From positions 248,001 through 312,000 of the forward strand of contig NZ_FRCB01000004.1 in assembly GCF_900142765.1 (NCBI RefSeq): a stretch of DNA of 64,000 nucleotides. Direction: 5' to 3'. The number at the start of each line of letters is the position of its first letter. Position 1 is the stretch's first letter. Both the position numbers and the translations under genes were made by a program. This DNA comes from Roseovarius litoreus. Its GTDB lineage: Bacteria > Pseudomonadota > Alphaproteobacteria > Rhodobacterales > Rhodobacteraceae. The notes below the pieces were generated by a model. That model was not told the origin of the DNA. It made no database searches and saw only the letters and a program-made list of their open reading frames with translations. This document shows, in pieces, positions 35,110 through 44,610 of this stretch.

Positions 35110-35133
35110 ATTTAGTTTAATGCTAAACTAAAT
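35110..35133. promoter_or_regulatory. Perfect 10-bp palindrome upstream of maeB
   Basis: ATTTAGTTTA-ATGC-TAAACTAAAT is a perfect inverted repeat ending 18 bp before the maeB ATG and just ahead of its GAGGGAGG Shine-Dalgarno. Its AT-rich arms stand out in the GC-rich surroundings. The placement fits a repressor operator. I cannot name the regulator. Confidence 0.65.
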
Positions 35134-35151
35134 GGTGCGAGGGAGGATCGA

Positions 35152-37431
35152 ATGACCGACAACCAGAAAGAAAACCTGCGTCAGGCGGCACTGGCCTATC
35201 ACGAATTCCCCAAGCCGGGAAAGCTCGAGATCCGGGCGACCAAGCCGCTCGCCAATGGCCGTGATCTTGCCCGCGCCTATTCGCCGGGCGTGGCCGATGC
35301 CTGCCTTGAAATCAAGGACGATCCGGCCAATGCCGCCCGCTACACCGCGCGCAGCAACCTTGTCGCCGTCGTCACCAACGGCTCGGCCGTTCTGGGGCTT
35401 GGCAATATCGGGCCGCTGGCCTCCAAGCCGGTGATGGAGGGCAAGGCGGTTCTGTTCAAGAAATTCGCCAATATCGACTGCTTCGATCTGGAAGTCGATG
35501 AAAGCGACCCCGAGAAATTCGCCGATATCGTCTGCGCTCTGGAACCCACTTTCGGGGCGATCAACCTCGAAGACATCAAGGCGCCCGATTGTTTCATCGT
35601 CGAAAAACTCTGCCGCGAGCGCATGAACATCCCGGTCTTTCACGACGACCAGCACGGCACCGCCATCGTCGTCGGCGCCGCGGCGACCAATGCGCTCTTC
35701 GTGGCGGGCAAACGCTTCGAGGATATCAAGATCGTCTCGACAGGCGGCGGCGCCGCCGGCATCGCCTGCCTGAACCTGCTGCTGAAACTGGGCGTCAAGC
35801 GTCAGAACATCTGGCTGTGCGACATTCACGGGCTGGTCTACAAGGGCCGCACCGAAGACATGAACCCCCAGAAAGAGGCCTTTGCCCAAGAGACCGATCT
35901 GCGCGAACTGGGCGATGTCATTCATGACGCGGACCTCTTTCTCGGCCTCTCCGGCCCAAATGTGCTCAAGCCCGAGCATGTCGCGAAAATGGCGCCGCGC
36001 CCGATCATCTTCGCCCTGGCCAACCCCAACCCCGAGATCATGCCCGACGAGGCCCGCGCCGTGGCGCCCGACGCGATCATCGCCACGGGCCGCAGCGATT
36101 TTCCCAATCAGGTCAACAACGTGCTGTGTTTCCCCTTCATTTTCCGGGGCGCATTGGATGTTGGCGCCACCGAGATCAATGACGCGATGCAGGTGGCCTG
36201 CGTCGAAGGGATCGCCGAACTGGCGCGCACCACCACCTCGGCCGAAGCCGCCGCCGCCTACAAGGGCGAGCAGATGTCCTTCGGGGCCGATTACCTGATT
36301 CCCAAGCCCTTCGATCCGCGGCTCTCCGGTATCGTCTCGACCGCCGTGGCACGCGCCGCGATGGAGAGTGGCGTCGCCCGCCACCCGATCGCCGATCTCG
36401 ACGCCTACCGCGCCAGCCTTGATGCAAGCGTCTACAAATCTGCACTGCTGATGCGCCCGGTCTTCGATGCCGCGCGCACCGCCGCACGGCGCATCGTCTT
36501 TGCCGAAGGCGAGGATGAACGCGTGCTGCGCACCGCACAGGCGATCCTCGAGGAAACCACCGAAACCCCCATCCTGATCGGCCGCCCCTCGGTGATCGAA
36601 CAGCGCTGCGAACGGCTTGGCCTGACCATCCGGCCCGGCCGCGACGTGAGCATCGTCAACCCCGAGGACGACCCCCGCTATCGCGACTATTGGGGCAGCT
36701 ATCACGAGATCATGAAGCGTCGCGGCGTGACCCCCGATCTGGCCAAGGCGATCATGCGCACCAACACCACCGCCATCGGCGCCGTGATGGTCCATCGCGA
36801 CGAGGCCGACAGCCTGATCTGCGGCACATTCGGCGAATATCGCTGGCATCTGAACTACATCACGCAGGTGCTTGGCGGGGCGGATCTGCGCCCGCATGGC
36901 GCGCTGTCTCTGATGATCCTCGAAGATGGCCCGCTCTTCATCGCCGACACCCATGTGCATTCCCGGCCCACCCCCGAACAACTGGCCGAGGCCGCGATCG
37001 GAGCGGCCCGCCATGTGCGCCGCTTCGGCATCGTGCCCAACGTCGCGCTCTGCTCGCAGTCGCAATTCGGCAACCAGTCCGAAGGATCTGGCCGGCGTCT
37101 GCGCGAGGCGCTCGAGATCCTCGATTCAGCACCCCGCGATTTCGCCTATGAGGGCGAAATGAATATCGACGCGGCGCTCGATCCCGAGCTGCGCGCACGT
37201 CTCTTGCCCGACAACCGCATGACAGGGGCCGCCAATGTGCTGATCTTTGCCCATGCCGACGCGGCCTCGGGCGTGCGCAACATCCTCAAGATGAAGGCCG
37301 GCGGGCTGGAAGTGGGGCCGATCCTGATGGGCATGGGCAACCGCGCGCATATCGTGACCCCCGGCGTCACCGCGCGCGGCTTGCTGAACATGGCCGCCAT
37401 CGCCGGAACCCCGGTGCGCCACTACGGCTGA
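35152..37431 (+). CDS. maeB: NADP-dependent malic enzyme with phosphotransacetylase-like C-terminus
   Basis: A 759-residue enzyme that decarboxylates malate to pyruvate and makes NADPH. The malic-enzyme part spans about residues 1-430: [45 protein letters not shown] and the dinucleotide-binding [15 protein letters not shown]. The C-terminal part (about 440-759) is the phosphate-acetyltransferase-like regulatory domain of MaeB-type enzymes and includes [25 protein letters not shown]. This fused length is the family norm. It is probably controlled through the palindrome at 35110-35133. prpE follows on the same strand behind its own regulatory region. Confidence 0.96.
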   Translation: MTDNQKENLRQAALAYHEFPKPGKLEIRATKPLANGRDLARAYSPGVADACLEIKDDPANAARYTARSNLVAVVTNGSAVLGLGNIGPLASKPVMEGKAVLFKKFANIDCFDLEVDESDPEKFADIVCALEPTFGAINLEDIKAPDCFIVEKLCRERMNIPVFHDDQHGTAIVVGAAATNALFVAGKRFEDIKIVSTGGGAAGIACLNLLLKLGVKRQNIWLCDIHGLVYKGRTEDMNPQKEAFAQETDLRELGDVIHDADLFLGLSGPNVLKPEHVAKMAPRPIIFALANPNPEIMPDEARAVAPDAIIATGRSDFPNQVNNVLCFPFIFRGALDVGATEINDAMQVACVEGIAELARTTTSAEAAAAYKGEQMSFGADYLIPKPFDPRLSGIVSTAVARAAMESGVARHPIADLDAYRASLDASVYKSALLMRPVFDAARTAARRIVFAEGEDERVLRTAQAILEETTETPILIGRPSVIEQRCERLGLTIRPGRDVSIVNPEDDPRYRDYWGSYHEIMKRRGVTPDLAKAIMRTNTTAIGAVMVHRDEADSLICGTFGEYRWHLNYITQVLGGADLRPHGALSLMILEDGPLFIADTHVHSRPTPEQLAEAAIGAARHVRRFGIVPNVALCSQSQFGNQSEGSGRRLREALEILDSAPRDFAYEGEMNIDAALDPELRARLLPDNRMTGAANVLIFAHADAASGVRNILKMKAGGLEVGPILMGMGNRAHIVTPGVTARGLLNMAAIAGTPVRHYG

Positions 37432-37468
37432 GCGGTCTTGAGGGCCTGCGAATCTCCCATGCGCCGAA

Positions 37469-37658
37469 TTTGCAGCGCATGGGTTTGCAGCTTTGCAATC
37501 ATCCGGCATTTTGCCGTGTAATCCGAATATATAAAGGTGGTTTGCAAAAATTTGCAGGCTGCCCCTGCCCATCTCTGCAAATTTCTTGCGGTAATCCGCC
37601 ACGAAATCCGCCAACTCCCTTGCCGCGCGGCCCCCTGACCCCGTAACAGTTTTGCAAA
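37469..37658. promoter_or_regulatory. Array of TTTGCAAA-like motifs upstream of prpE
   Basis: The region holds TTTGCAGC (37469), TTTGCAGC-TTTGCAAT (37484-37499), TTTGCAAAAATTTGCAG (37541-37557), CTGCAAATTTCTTGC (about 37575) and TTTGCAAA (37651-37658). TTTGCAAA pairs are the motif reported for PccR/RamB-type short-chain fatty acyl-CoA regulators, which control propionate and acetate genes. Their density in front of a propionyl-CoA synthetase gene supports that reading. The regulator gene is not in the window. Confidence 0.6.
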
Positions 37659-37676
37659 GGACCGGAGGAGACTGAA

Positions 37677-39569
37677 ATGGCATACAAAGCCGTATATGAA
37701 AACTGGCAGGCGGACCCCGAAGGGTTCTGGATGGAGCAGGCCAAGGCGATCGACTGGGACAGGATGCCGTCCAAGGCGCTCTTCGACGACAATGCCCCGC
37801 TCTATGAATGGTATGCCGACGGTCTGGTGAACACCTGCTACAACGCCGTCGACCGCCATGTCGAACGGGGCCGCGGCGATCAGGTGGCGATCATCCACGA
37901 CAGCCCGATCACCCACACCAAGCACGAAATCACCTATGCCGAGCTGCGCGACCGCGTGGCCAGCCTCGCCGGCGCCCTGCGCGCCAAGGGCATCGAAAAG
38001 GGCGACCGGGTCATCATCTACATGCCGATGATCCCCGAGGCAGTCGAGGCGATGCTGGCCTGCGCCCGTCTGGGCGCCATTCATTCGGTCGTGTTCGGTG
38101 GCTTCGCCGCCCATGAGCTGGCCGTCCGGATCGAGGATTGCAAACCCAAGGCGATCATCGCCGCCTCCTGCGGACTCGAGCCGGGCCGCGTCGTGCATTA
38201 CAAACCCCTGGTCGACGGCGCCATCGAACAGGCCAGCCACAAACCCGAATTCTGCGTGATCTTCCAGCGCGAACAGGAGGTGGCCAGCCTCACTCCGGGC
38301 CGCGATCACGACTGGCACGGCTTCCAGTACGGCACCACCCCCGCCGATTGCGTGCCCGTCGAAGGCAACCATCCCGCCTATATTCTCTATACCTCCGGCA
38401 CCACGGGCGCCCCCAAGGGCGTGGTCCGCCACACCGGCGGTCATCTGGTGGCGCTGAACTGGTCGATGAAGAACATCTACAATGTCGATCCCGGCGATGT
38501 GTTCTGGGCCGCCTCGGATGTGGGCTGGGTCGTGGGCCATTCCTATATCTGCTACGGGCCGCTGATCCATGGCAACACCACCATCGTCTTCGAGGGCAAA
38601 CCCGTGGGCACCCCCGATGCCGGCACCTTCTGGCGGGTCATCAGCGAACACAATGTGCGCAGCTTCTTTACCGCCCCCACGGCCTTCAGGGCGATCAAGC
38701 GCGAAGATCCCAAGGCCGAACTGATCAAGAATTACGACATGTCCTGCCTGCGCGCGCTTTATCTGGCCGGGGAACGCGCCGATCCCGACACGATCGAATG
38801 GGCGCAGGACGTGATGGGCGTGCCGGTCTATGACCATTGGTGGCAAACCGAAACCGGCTGGCCCATCGTCGGCAATCCCGCCGGGATCGAGGCCCTGCCC
38901 GTCAAGATCGGATCGCCCACCGTGGCGATGCCCGGCTATGACGTGCAGATCCTCGACGACTCCGGGCACGAAATGCCCGCGGGCGAACTGGGTGCCATTG
39001 CGATCAAGCTGCCCCTGCCGCCCGGCACCCTGCCGACGCTGTGGAACGCCGAAGCGCGGTTCCACAAATCCTATCTCAACACCTTCCCAGGCTATTACGA
39101 GACGGGCGATGCCGGGATGAAGGACAAGGACGGCTATCTGTGGATCATGGCGCGCACCGATGACGTCATCAACGTGGCTGGCCACCGCCTGTCCACCGGT
39201 GCCATGGAAGAGGTGCTTGCCGCCCATCCCGATGTGGCCGAATGCGCCGTGATCGGCGTCTCGGACGAGCTTAAGGGCCAATTGCCCGTGGGCTTCGTCT
39301 GCCTCACCAAAGGCGTCAACCGCCCGCATGACGAGATCGCTCGCGAATGCGTCAAGTTGGTGCGCGATCAGATCGGACCGGTCGCAGCCTTCAAGCTTGC
39401 CGTGGTCGTCGACCGCCTGCCCAAGACGCGCTCGGGCAAGATCCTGCGCGCCATCATGGTCAAGATCGCCGACGGGACCGAGTACAAGATGCCCGCCACG
39501 ATCGACGATCCCGCGATCCTCGACGAGATTCGCGAGGCACTCCAAGGGATCGGCTACGCCAAGGGCTGA
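37677..39569 (+). CDS. prpE: Propionyl-CoA synthetase
   Basis: A 630-residue ATP-dependent acyl-CoA ligase. It starts AYKAVYENWQADPEGFW and holds the AMP-binding core YTSGTTGAPKGVVR (about residues 237-250), DHWWQTETGWPI (about 385-396) and the catalytic lysine in PKTRSGKILRAIM (about 583-595). DNAPLYEWYADGLVNTCYNAVDRH is the PrpE-type equivalent of the acetyl-CoA synthetase N-terminus. The sequence favours propionyl- over acetyl-CoA synthetase, and the upstream TTTGCAAA array agrees. A GGAGGAG site precedes the ATG. Confidence 0.92.
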   Translation: MAYKAVYENWQADPEGFWMEQAKAIDWDRMPSKALFDDNAPLYEWYADGLVNTCYNAVDRHVERGRGDQVAIIHDSPITHTKHEITYAELRDRVASLAGALRAKGIEKGDRVIIYMPMIPEAVEAMLACARLGAIHSVVFGGFAAHELAVRIEDCKPKAIIAASCGLEPGRVVHYKPLVDGAIEQASHKPEFCVIFQREQEVASLTPGRDHDWHGFQYGTTPADCVPVEGNHPAYILYTSGTTGAPKGVVRHTGGHLVALNWSMKNIYNVDPGDVFWAASDVGWVVGHSYICYGPLIHGNTTIVFEGKPVGTPDAGTFWRVISEHNVRSFFTAPTAFRAIKREDPKAELIKNYDMSCLRALYLAGERADPDTIEWAQDVMGVPVYDHWWQTETGWPIVGNPAGIEALPVKIGSPTVAMPGYDVQILDDSGHEMPAGELGAIAIKLPLPPGTLPTLWNAEARFHKSYLNTFPGYYETGDAGMKDKDGYLWIMARTDDVINVAGHRLSTGAMEEVLAAHPDVAECAVIGVSDELKGQLPVGFVCLTKGVNRPHDEIARECVKLVRDQIGPVAAFKLAVVVDRLPKTRSGKILRAIMVKIADGTEYKMPATIDDPAILDEIREALQGIGYAKG

Positions 39570-39593
39570 TCCGCGCCCGACCCCGCAGATCTT

Positions 39594-39623
39594 GCGCCGC
39601 CATGGCTCGGGCCTTGGCGGCGC
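39594..39623 (+). terminator. Weak hairpin after prpE
   Basis: GCGCCGCC (39594-39601) pairs with GGCGGCGC (39616-39623) across a 14-nt loop, 24 bp after the prpE stop. There is no T-run. It is a candidate only. Confidence 0.3.
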
Positions 39624-39691
39624 CTGTCGTTTGGCAGGATGCAAAACCCCGCGCGCAACCCTATATCCACTCTGAATGACGGAGTGCTGCC

Positions 39692-40237
39692 ATGCCTTTT
39701 CGCCCCCTTATCGCCCTTTTCACCGGCCTGTTTCTGGGCCTGCCCGCCCATGCCGACCCGGTGAGCGACTACACCCCGCCCCCGGTGACCGAATGGCGCT
39801 ATATCTCGGATCAGGTGATGGGCGGCGTGAGCCAGGGCGGCGCGCGCGCCGAAAACGTGAAGGGCGAGACCTATCTCCGCCTCACCGGCGATGTGAGCAC
39901 AAAAAACAACGGCGGCTTCATTCAGGCCCGCGCCGAGCTGGAACAAGGTTTCCCCGCCGAGGCGCAAGGCGTCGTGCTGCAGGTGCGCGGCAATGGCGAG
40001 CGGTATTACGTCTTTTTGCGCACGCGGGGCACGATACTGCCCTGGCAGTTCTACAACGCGCCCTTCCAGACAAGCGATGACTGGCAGACGGTCCGCCTGC
40101 CCTTCACAGCCTTCAAGCCATCGGGCCGACTGCTGCGCGCAACGCCTCTGCCCGAAACCGTGACCAGCCTTGGCGTGGTCGCCTATGGCCGCGACCACCG
40201 GGCCGATGTCACGGCCCGATGGATCGGTCTTTACTGA
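39692..40237 (+). CDS. CIA30-family (NDUFAF1-like) exported protein
   Basis: A 181-residue protein with a signal peptide (MPFRPLIALFTGLFLGLPAHA). The mature part resembles the CIA30 domain: WRYISDQVMGGVSQGGAR, GETYLRLTGDVSTKNNGGFIQAR and a galactose-binding-like beta sandwich ending RADVTARWIGLY. Mitochondrial CIA30 is a complex I assembly factor, but the role of the exported bacterial forms is unknown. GGAG lies before the ATG. It converges with the DJ-1-like gene with an 11-bp gap. Confidence 0.82.
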   Translation: MPFRPLIALFTGLFLGLPAHADPVSDYTPPPVTEWRYISDQVMGGVSQGGARAENVKGETYLRLTGDVSTKNNGGFIQARAELEQGFPAEAQGVVLQVRGNGERYYVFLRTRGTILPWQFYNAPFQTSDDWQTVRLPFTAFKPSGRLLRATPLPETVTSLGVVAYGRDHRADVTARWIGLY

Positions 40238-40248
40238 TCTGACAATGG

Positions 40249-40956
40249 TCAGGCGGCCTTGAGACCGGCCTCTTCCAGCGCCTCCAGCATCCGGTGTGCC
40301 ACCATCTCGGACGAGGCCGGGTTCTGCCCTGTCACAAGACGTCCGTCACGCACCGCAAAGCCGCAGAAATCCTCGACACTGTGCTGGAACTTGGCCCCTT
40401 GCTCCTTCAGCGCGTCTTCCAGCAGGAACGGCACCACGGTATCGAGCCCGGCAGCCTTTTCCTCGGAATTGGTGAAACCGTTGACGCGCTTGCCCTGCAC
40501 CAGCGGCGCACCGCCCGGCTCGGTCGCCCCCAGCAGGCCCGCAGGGCCGTGGCAGACCGCGCCGACCACACCGCCGCGCTCATAGATACGCGACACGGCC
40601 TGACCCACCGCCTCGGTCTGGCGCAGGTCCCACATCGTGCCATGCCCACCGGGCAGGAACACCGCGTCATATTGCGACGGGTCGATATCCGCCAGCTTGG
40701 CGGTGGTCTCGAGCGCTGTCATCGCATCCGCGTCATCCATGAAACGCTGCACCGCCTCGGTCCGCTGGCCATTGCCATCGTCCGAGCCGGGATCGGCCGG
40801 TGGATGACCGCCCTGCACGCTGGCCAAATCGACCTCCAGCCCCGCATCGCGGAACGACCAATAGGGCTTGGCCATTTCCTCCCAGAAGAACCCGGTCTTG
40901 TCGCCGGTATCGCCCAGCTTGTCCCAGGATGTCAGAATCATCAGAACGCGTGTCAT
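40249..40956 (-). CDS. DJ-1/PfpI-family protein (Hsp31-like)
   Basis: A 235-residue protein of the type-1 glutamine-amidotransferase-like fold. The nucleophile elbow is GAVCHGPAG with C135 and H136, and the acidic residue before it lies in FLPGGHGTMWDL. The N-terminal KTGFFWEEMAKPY contains the glutamate typical of the Hsp31-like branch. Members act as glyoxalase III/deglycase or chaperones; which applies here is not visible. Confidence 0.87.
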   Translation of the reverse strand: MTRVLMILTSWDKLGDTGDKTGFFWEEMAKPYWSFRDAGLEVDLASVQGGHPPADPGSDDGNGQRTEAVQRFMDDADAMTALETTAKLADIDPSQYDAVFLPGGHGTMWDLRQTEAVGQAVSRIYERGGVVGAVCHGPAGLLGATEPGGAPLVQGKRVNGFTNSEEKAAGLDTVVPFLLEDALKEQGAKFQHSVEDFCGFAVRDGRLVTGQNPASSEMVAHRMLEALEEAGLKAA

Positions 40957-41012
40957 TTGCGTTGCCTCCTTTGAAGTTGCTTACAGTTGGTTTTCAGTGA
41001 CGAGCCGCGCGA

Positions 41013-41690
41013 TCAGCCATGGGCGTGATCGGTGTTACGCGGGTCCATCATGCCTTGCTTGATCCCCATTCGGATCAGGATCAGGTTGACCGGGTAGGCC
41101 GCGATCAGCCCGCAGGTCAGCGACACGATCATCGATGACCAGAACAGCACGTCGCCCATCCCCGCATCGCCCGCCAGCGTCAGGTCCACCCCGATCGCCA
41201 CGATCTCCATGACGGTGATACTCGGCGTCTCGGACCACAGCGCGTCGCGCACCGCCGCACCAAACGGCGTGCCCTCCTGCATCAGCGGGCCGACCGTCAG
41301 GCCAAAGCCCGCCGCATAGGCAAAGGCAAAGGTGACGCCCGCCACCCAGGCCGTGCTCAGCGACAGGATGCCCACCGTCAGCACAAGGCCCGCGATCTCG
41401 CCCATGCCGCAGCCCGAATAGCAATGCGCCACCGACCGCGCCGCGCGCCGCCATGCACCATCGGCCGGAATTTCCTTGCGTCCCGACCATCCGTAAACCG
41501 CCAGTCCGACCGGACCGGAATAGATCACCGTCAAGGCCCAGACCCATTTCATCAGCGGCATCAGATGCGCATTGCGCACCCGCATGTCCCAAAGAAGGAT
41601 CGCAAGGCTCGGCAGCATCGTCAGGACCCAGACTGTCAGGAACAGCGGGTGGGCAAGGATCGCCGTGAGGGTGGTGGCTGCCTGTTCCAT
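41013..41690 (-). CDS. DUF4396 membrane protein
   Basis: A 225-residue polytopic membrane protein. The SVAHCYSGCGMGEIAGL block (about residues 86-102) with its His and two Cys is the DUF4396 signature and could bind a metal. Four or five hydrophobic segments flank it. I chose the ATG at 41690, which has a GAGAGA site just upstream. Function unknown; related proteins are sometimes found with copper or heme genes. The 11-bp repeat element lies upstream at 41734-41786. Confidence 0.8.
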   Translation of the reverse strand: MEQAATTLTAILAHPLFLTVWVLTMLPSLAILLWDMRVRNAHLMPLMKWVWALTVIYSGPVGLAVYGWSGRKEIPADGAWRRAARSVAHCYSGCGMGEIAGLVLTVGILSLSTAWVAGVTFAFAYAAGFGLTVGPLMQEGTPFGAAVRDALWSETPSITVMEIVAIGVDLTLAGDAGMGDVLFWSSMIVSLTCGLIAAYPVNLILIRMGIKQGMMDPRNTDHAHG

Positions 41691-41733
41691 GTCTCTCACG
41701 TATGAGGCACTCCGACAGGATGAAACCGTCCCT

Positions 41734-41786
41734 CACACCGACGTGATACCGACGTTTTACCGACGTGATACCGATGCGGTTTTTTT
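41734..41786 (+). repeat. Second copy of the four-unit 11-bp repeat element
   Basis: Units are CACACCGACGT, GATACCGACGT, TTTACCGACGT and GATACCGATGC, followed by GG and seven T. Order, unit length and ending match the copy at 10735-10785. Here it lies between the end of nadK and the start of the DUF4396 gene, both on the minus strand, so it is not confined to convergent gene ends. Confidence 0.8.
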
Positions 41787-41791
41787 AGGGG

Positions 41792-42553
41792 TCAGACGAA
41801 CTGTTCGCGCAGCAACCGCTCTTCCAGCCCGTGCCCCGGATCGAACAGGATTCGGTGCGAAATACTTGGTTCTGAATGGATTTCCACCCACAACACATTC
41901 TCGACCCATATGCTGTCCGCATCCGCCATCACCGGCCTTTTCTCCGGCTCGATAACATCAAACCTCACATGCGCCGTCTTCGGCAACAACGCCCCCCGCC
42001 ACCGCCTTGGACGGAACGCCGCGACCGCTGTCAGCGCAAGAACATCCGACCCGATCGGCAGGATCGGGCCATGCGCGCTGTAGTTATAGGCGGTCGATCC
42101 GGCGGGGGTCGCCACGAGCGCGCCATCACACACCAGCTCGGCCAGCCGCAAATTCCCATCTATGGTGATCTTCAGCTTGGCGGCCTGGGGCCCTGCGCGC
42201 AGCAGCGACACCTCGTTGATCGCAAGGGCGTCATGCACTTGGCCATCGGACCCTTGGGCCTTCATGCGCAGAGGATTGATGACCTCTTCCTGGGCGGCGT
42301 CCAGCCTATCGATCAGATCGGTTTCGGAATATTCATTCATCAAGAAGCCGACGGTGCCGCGGTTCATGCCATAGACGGGCGCCCGAAGCCCTTGGGTGCG
42401 GTGCAAGGTATGAAGCATGAACCCGTCGCCACCAAGGGCCACGATCACATCCGCGTCCTCTTCGGGCGTGGTACCGTAGCGCGCGATCAAGGCTGCCCGG
42501 GCAGTCTGTGCGGTGGGAGCGTCGCTTGCAGCGAAGGCGATCTTTTTGGCCAT
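41792..42553 (-). CDS. nadK: NAD kinase
   Basis: A 253-residue kinase making NADP from NAD. The GGDG motif is at residues 41-44 in VALGGDGFMLHTLH; NEVSLLRAG and the glycine-rich CDGALVATPAGSTAYNYSAHGPILPIGS follow as expected. I chose the ATG at 42553, giving the usual length for this family; the upstream reading to 42676 adds 41 unlike residues. It is divergent from glyA. The 11-bp repeat element begins a few bases after its stop. Confidence 0.95.
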   Translation of the reverse strand: MAKKIAFAASDAPTAQTARAALIARYGTTPEEDADVIVALGGDGFMLHTLHRTQGLRAPVYGMNRGTVGFLMNEYSETDLIDRLDAAQEEVINPLRMKAQGSDGQVHDALAINEVSLLRAGPQAAKLKITIDGNLRLAELVCDGALVATPAGSTAYNYSAHGPILPIGSDVLALTAVAAFRPRRWRGALLPKTAHVRFDVIEPEKRPVMADADSIWVENVLWVEIHSEPSISHRILFDPGHGLEERLLREQFV

Positions 42554-42726
42554 GTCCGGCGCTGTTCCGTTTCCCAAGGGCGTCTTGTGGGTCGGATGGA
42601 ACCACAATTCCACCTGTTGCGCCAGTAATGCCGGTCCGGCAACCCCTTTTGTCGCTTTACAAGCTTTCAAAAACACTAGGTTTCCGATAGGAAAACCGCC
42701 AAAGTGATACGCACGGAGTTGCCACT

Positions 42727-44034
42727 ATGCCTCATGATGGAAACCAGCCCTTTGTCAGCCAAGGGTTTTTCACCGAATCCCTGACATCCCGCGACCCCGA
42801 GATCGCCAAGGCCATTGGTCTTGAACTGGGCCGACAGCGCGAAGAGATCGAACTGATCGCCAGCGAAAACATTGTCTCCGCCGCCGTGATGGAGGCTCAG
42901 GGCAGCGTGATGACCAACAAATATGCCGAAGGCTATCCCGGCCGCCGGTATTATGGCGGGTGCCAGTTTGTTGATATTGCAGAGAATCTGGCAATCGAAC
43001 GGGCCTGCCAGCTGTTTGGCTGCGGCTTTGCCAACGTGCAGCCCAATTCGGGCAGTCAGGCCAATCAGGGTGTGTTCACGGCCCTTCTGCAGCCCGGCGA
43101 CACGATCCTTGGCATGAGCCTCGACGCGGGCGGTCACCTGACCCACGGCGCAGCCCCCAACCAGTCGGGCAAATGGTTCAACGCCGTTCAATACGGTGTG
43201 CGGCGCGATACGCTGGACGTGGATTACGACGAGATCGCCCGCCTTGCGGCCGAACATAAACCCAAGATGATCATCGCCGGCGGCTCGGCCATTCCGCGCA
43301 AGCTCGACTTTGCGAAGTTCCGCGAGATCGCAGACAGCGTGGGCGCCTATGTGCTTGCCGACGTTGCACATTTTGCCGGTCTGATCGCGGCAGGGGAATA
43401 TCCCAACCCGTTCCCGCATGTGCATGTGGCGACCACCACCACCCACAAGACCCTGCGTGGTCCGCGTGGCGGCATGATCCTTACGGATGACGAGGCACTG
43501 GCGAAGAAGTTCAACTCGGCCATCTTCCCCGGCATTCAGGGTGGCCCGCTGATGCATGTGATCGCCGCGAAGGCCGTCGCCTTCGGAGAGGCGCTGCGCC
43601 CCGAATTCAAGACCTATATCCAGCAGGTCATCGCGAATGCGCAGGCGCTGAGCGATCAGTTGATCAAAGGGGGTCTGGACACCGTCACGCACGGCACAGA
43701 TACCCATGTTTTGCTGGTTGATCTGCGGCCCAAGGGCGTCAAGGGCAACGCCACCGAAAAGGCGCTTGGCCGGGCGCATATCACCTGCAACAAGAACGGC
43801 GTGCCGTTCGACCCGGAAAAGCCCACCGTGACCAGCGGTATCCGTCTTGGATCGCCTGCCGGGACGACGCGCGGTTTCGGCGAGGCCGAGTTCCGCCAGA
43901 TCGCGGATTGGATCGTCGAAGTGGTCGACGGGCTGGCCGCGAATGGTGAGGATGGCAATCACGCGGTCGAAGCCAAGGTGAAAGCCGAGGTCGAAGCGAT
44001 GTGCGCGCGGTTCCCGCTTTATCCAAACATCTGA
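42727..44034 (+). CDS. glyA: Serine hydroxymethyltransferase
   Basis: A 435-residue PLP enzyme interconverting serine and glycine with tetrahydrofolate. The PLP lysine is K241 in [14 protein letters not shown]. Other landmarks are [32 protein letters not shown] and [10 protein letters not shown]. The length is normal. A clear rho-independent terminator follows at 44058-44086. The gene supplies one-carbon units; a direct link to tdm-derived methylene-THF is possible but the genes are 32 kb apart. Confidence 0.97.
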   Translation: MPHDGNQPFVSQGFFTESLTSRDPEIAKAIGLELGRQREEIELIASENIVSAAVMEAQGSVMTNKYAEGYPGRRYYGGCQFVDIAENLAIERACQLFGCGFANVQPNSGSQANQGVFTALLQPGDTILGMSLDAGGHLTHGAAPNQSGKWFNAVQYGVRRDTLDVDYDEIARLAAEHKPKMIIAGGSAIPRKLDFAKFREIADSVGAYVLADVAHFAGLIAAGEYPNPFPHVHVATTTTHKTLRGPRGGMILTDDEALAKKFNSAIFPGIQGGPLMHVIAAKAVAFGEALRPEFKTYIQQVIANAQALSDQLIKGGLDTVTHGTDTHVLLVDLRPKGVKGNATEKALGRAHITCNKNGVPFDPEKPTVTSGIRLGSPAGTTRGFGEAEFRQIADWIVEVVDGLAANGEDGNHAVEAKVKAEVEAMCARFPLYPNI

Positions 44035-44057
44035 GACACTTTACGGATTGACCATGA

Positions 44058-44086
44058 CCCCGCGCAGCCGGTCTGCGCGGGGTTTT
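44058..44086 (+). terminator. Rho-independent terminator of glyA
   Basis: A perfect 10-bp stem (CCCCGCGCAG, loop CCGGT) followed by TTTT, 23 bp after the glyA stop. Confidence 0.9.
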
Positions 44087-44145
44087 GCATGCGAGGACCG
44101 CCGCGTTCAGACCTTGTTAAATAATCGCTGGCAGGGTGCCCGCAG

Positions 44146-44520
44146 TCAAATCAGGCCACGCCAACGCAGGACCAGCACCACGAGTGTGAGCAAGATCAAC
44201 AGGTTGAAGATGATCACCCCCACAAGACCGAGAAACGTTCTCATGCGGCGCTGCACAGGATCGATCCCGGTCAGATGGGCGCGAAGGATGCCAATAGCAT
44301 GATCAACAGCGGCTCGGTCCACCTGCGCGGCAAGGCGCGGATGCTGCATCATCTGCTGGGACTGCGTGATGACATGTCCGGCCCGCCGGGCGAAACGGGG
44401 CAAGCGGCGCCCCGCACGGCGCAGCTGTTTGGCGAATGTGGCGCCACGGATGCCAAGCCTCTCGCGCAGCAGCGTTTCCAGCTGCGCAACGTCCCGGTTT
44501 ATCTCTTCTGGATCAATCAC
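44146..44520 (-). CDS. Small tail-anchored-type membrane protein, unknown
   Basis: A 124-residue protein with one hydrophobic segment at the C-terminus (LGLVGVIIFNLLILLTLVVLVL) and a basic, helical N-terminal part. I chose the GTG at 44520, which has GGGAG 6-7 nt upstream; a longer reading to 44760 would run through the divergent hydrolase gene. No family recognised. Confidence 0.6.
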   Translation of the reverse strand: MIDPEEINRDVAQLETLLRERLGIRGATFAKQLRRAGRRLPRFARRAGHVITQSQQMMQHPRLAAQVDRAAVDHAIGILRAHLTGIDPVQRRMRTFLGLVGVIIFNLLILLTLVVLVLRWRGLI

Positions 44521-44610
44521 TTCGCGACTCCCATTGGGCAACCTACAGCGACCGGCGGAGACCCTCAATAGGGGTGGCTCTTGCAGGAGCACCCTTGTAA
44601 TACTCGGCGC

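Noticed and set aside
35128..39644. Long minus-strand frames opposite maeB and prpE
   Set aside because: They are antisense shadows of two well-conserved enzymes; low-complexity products.
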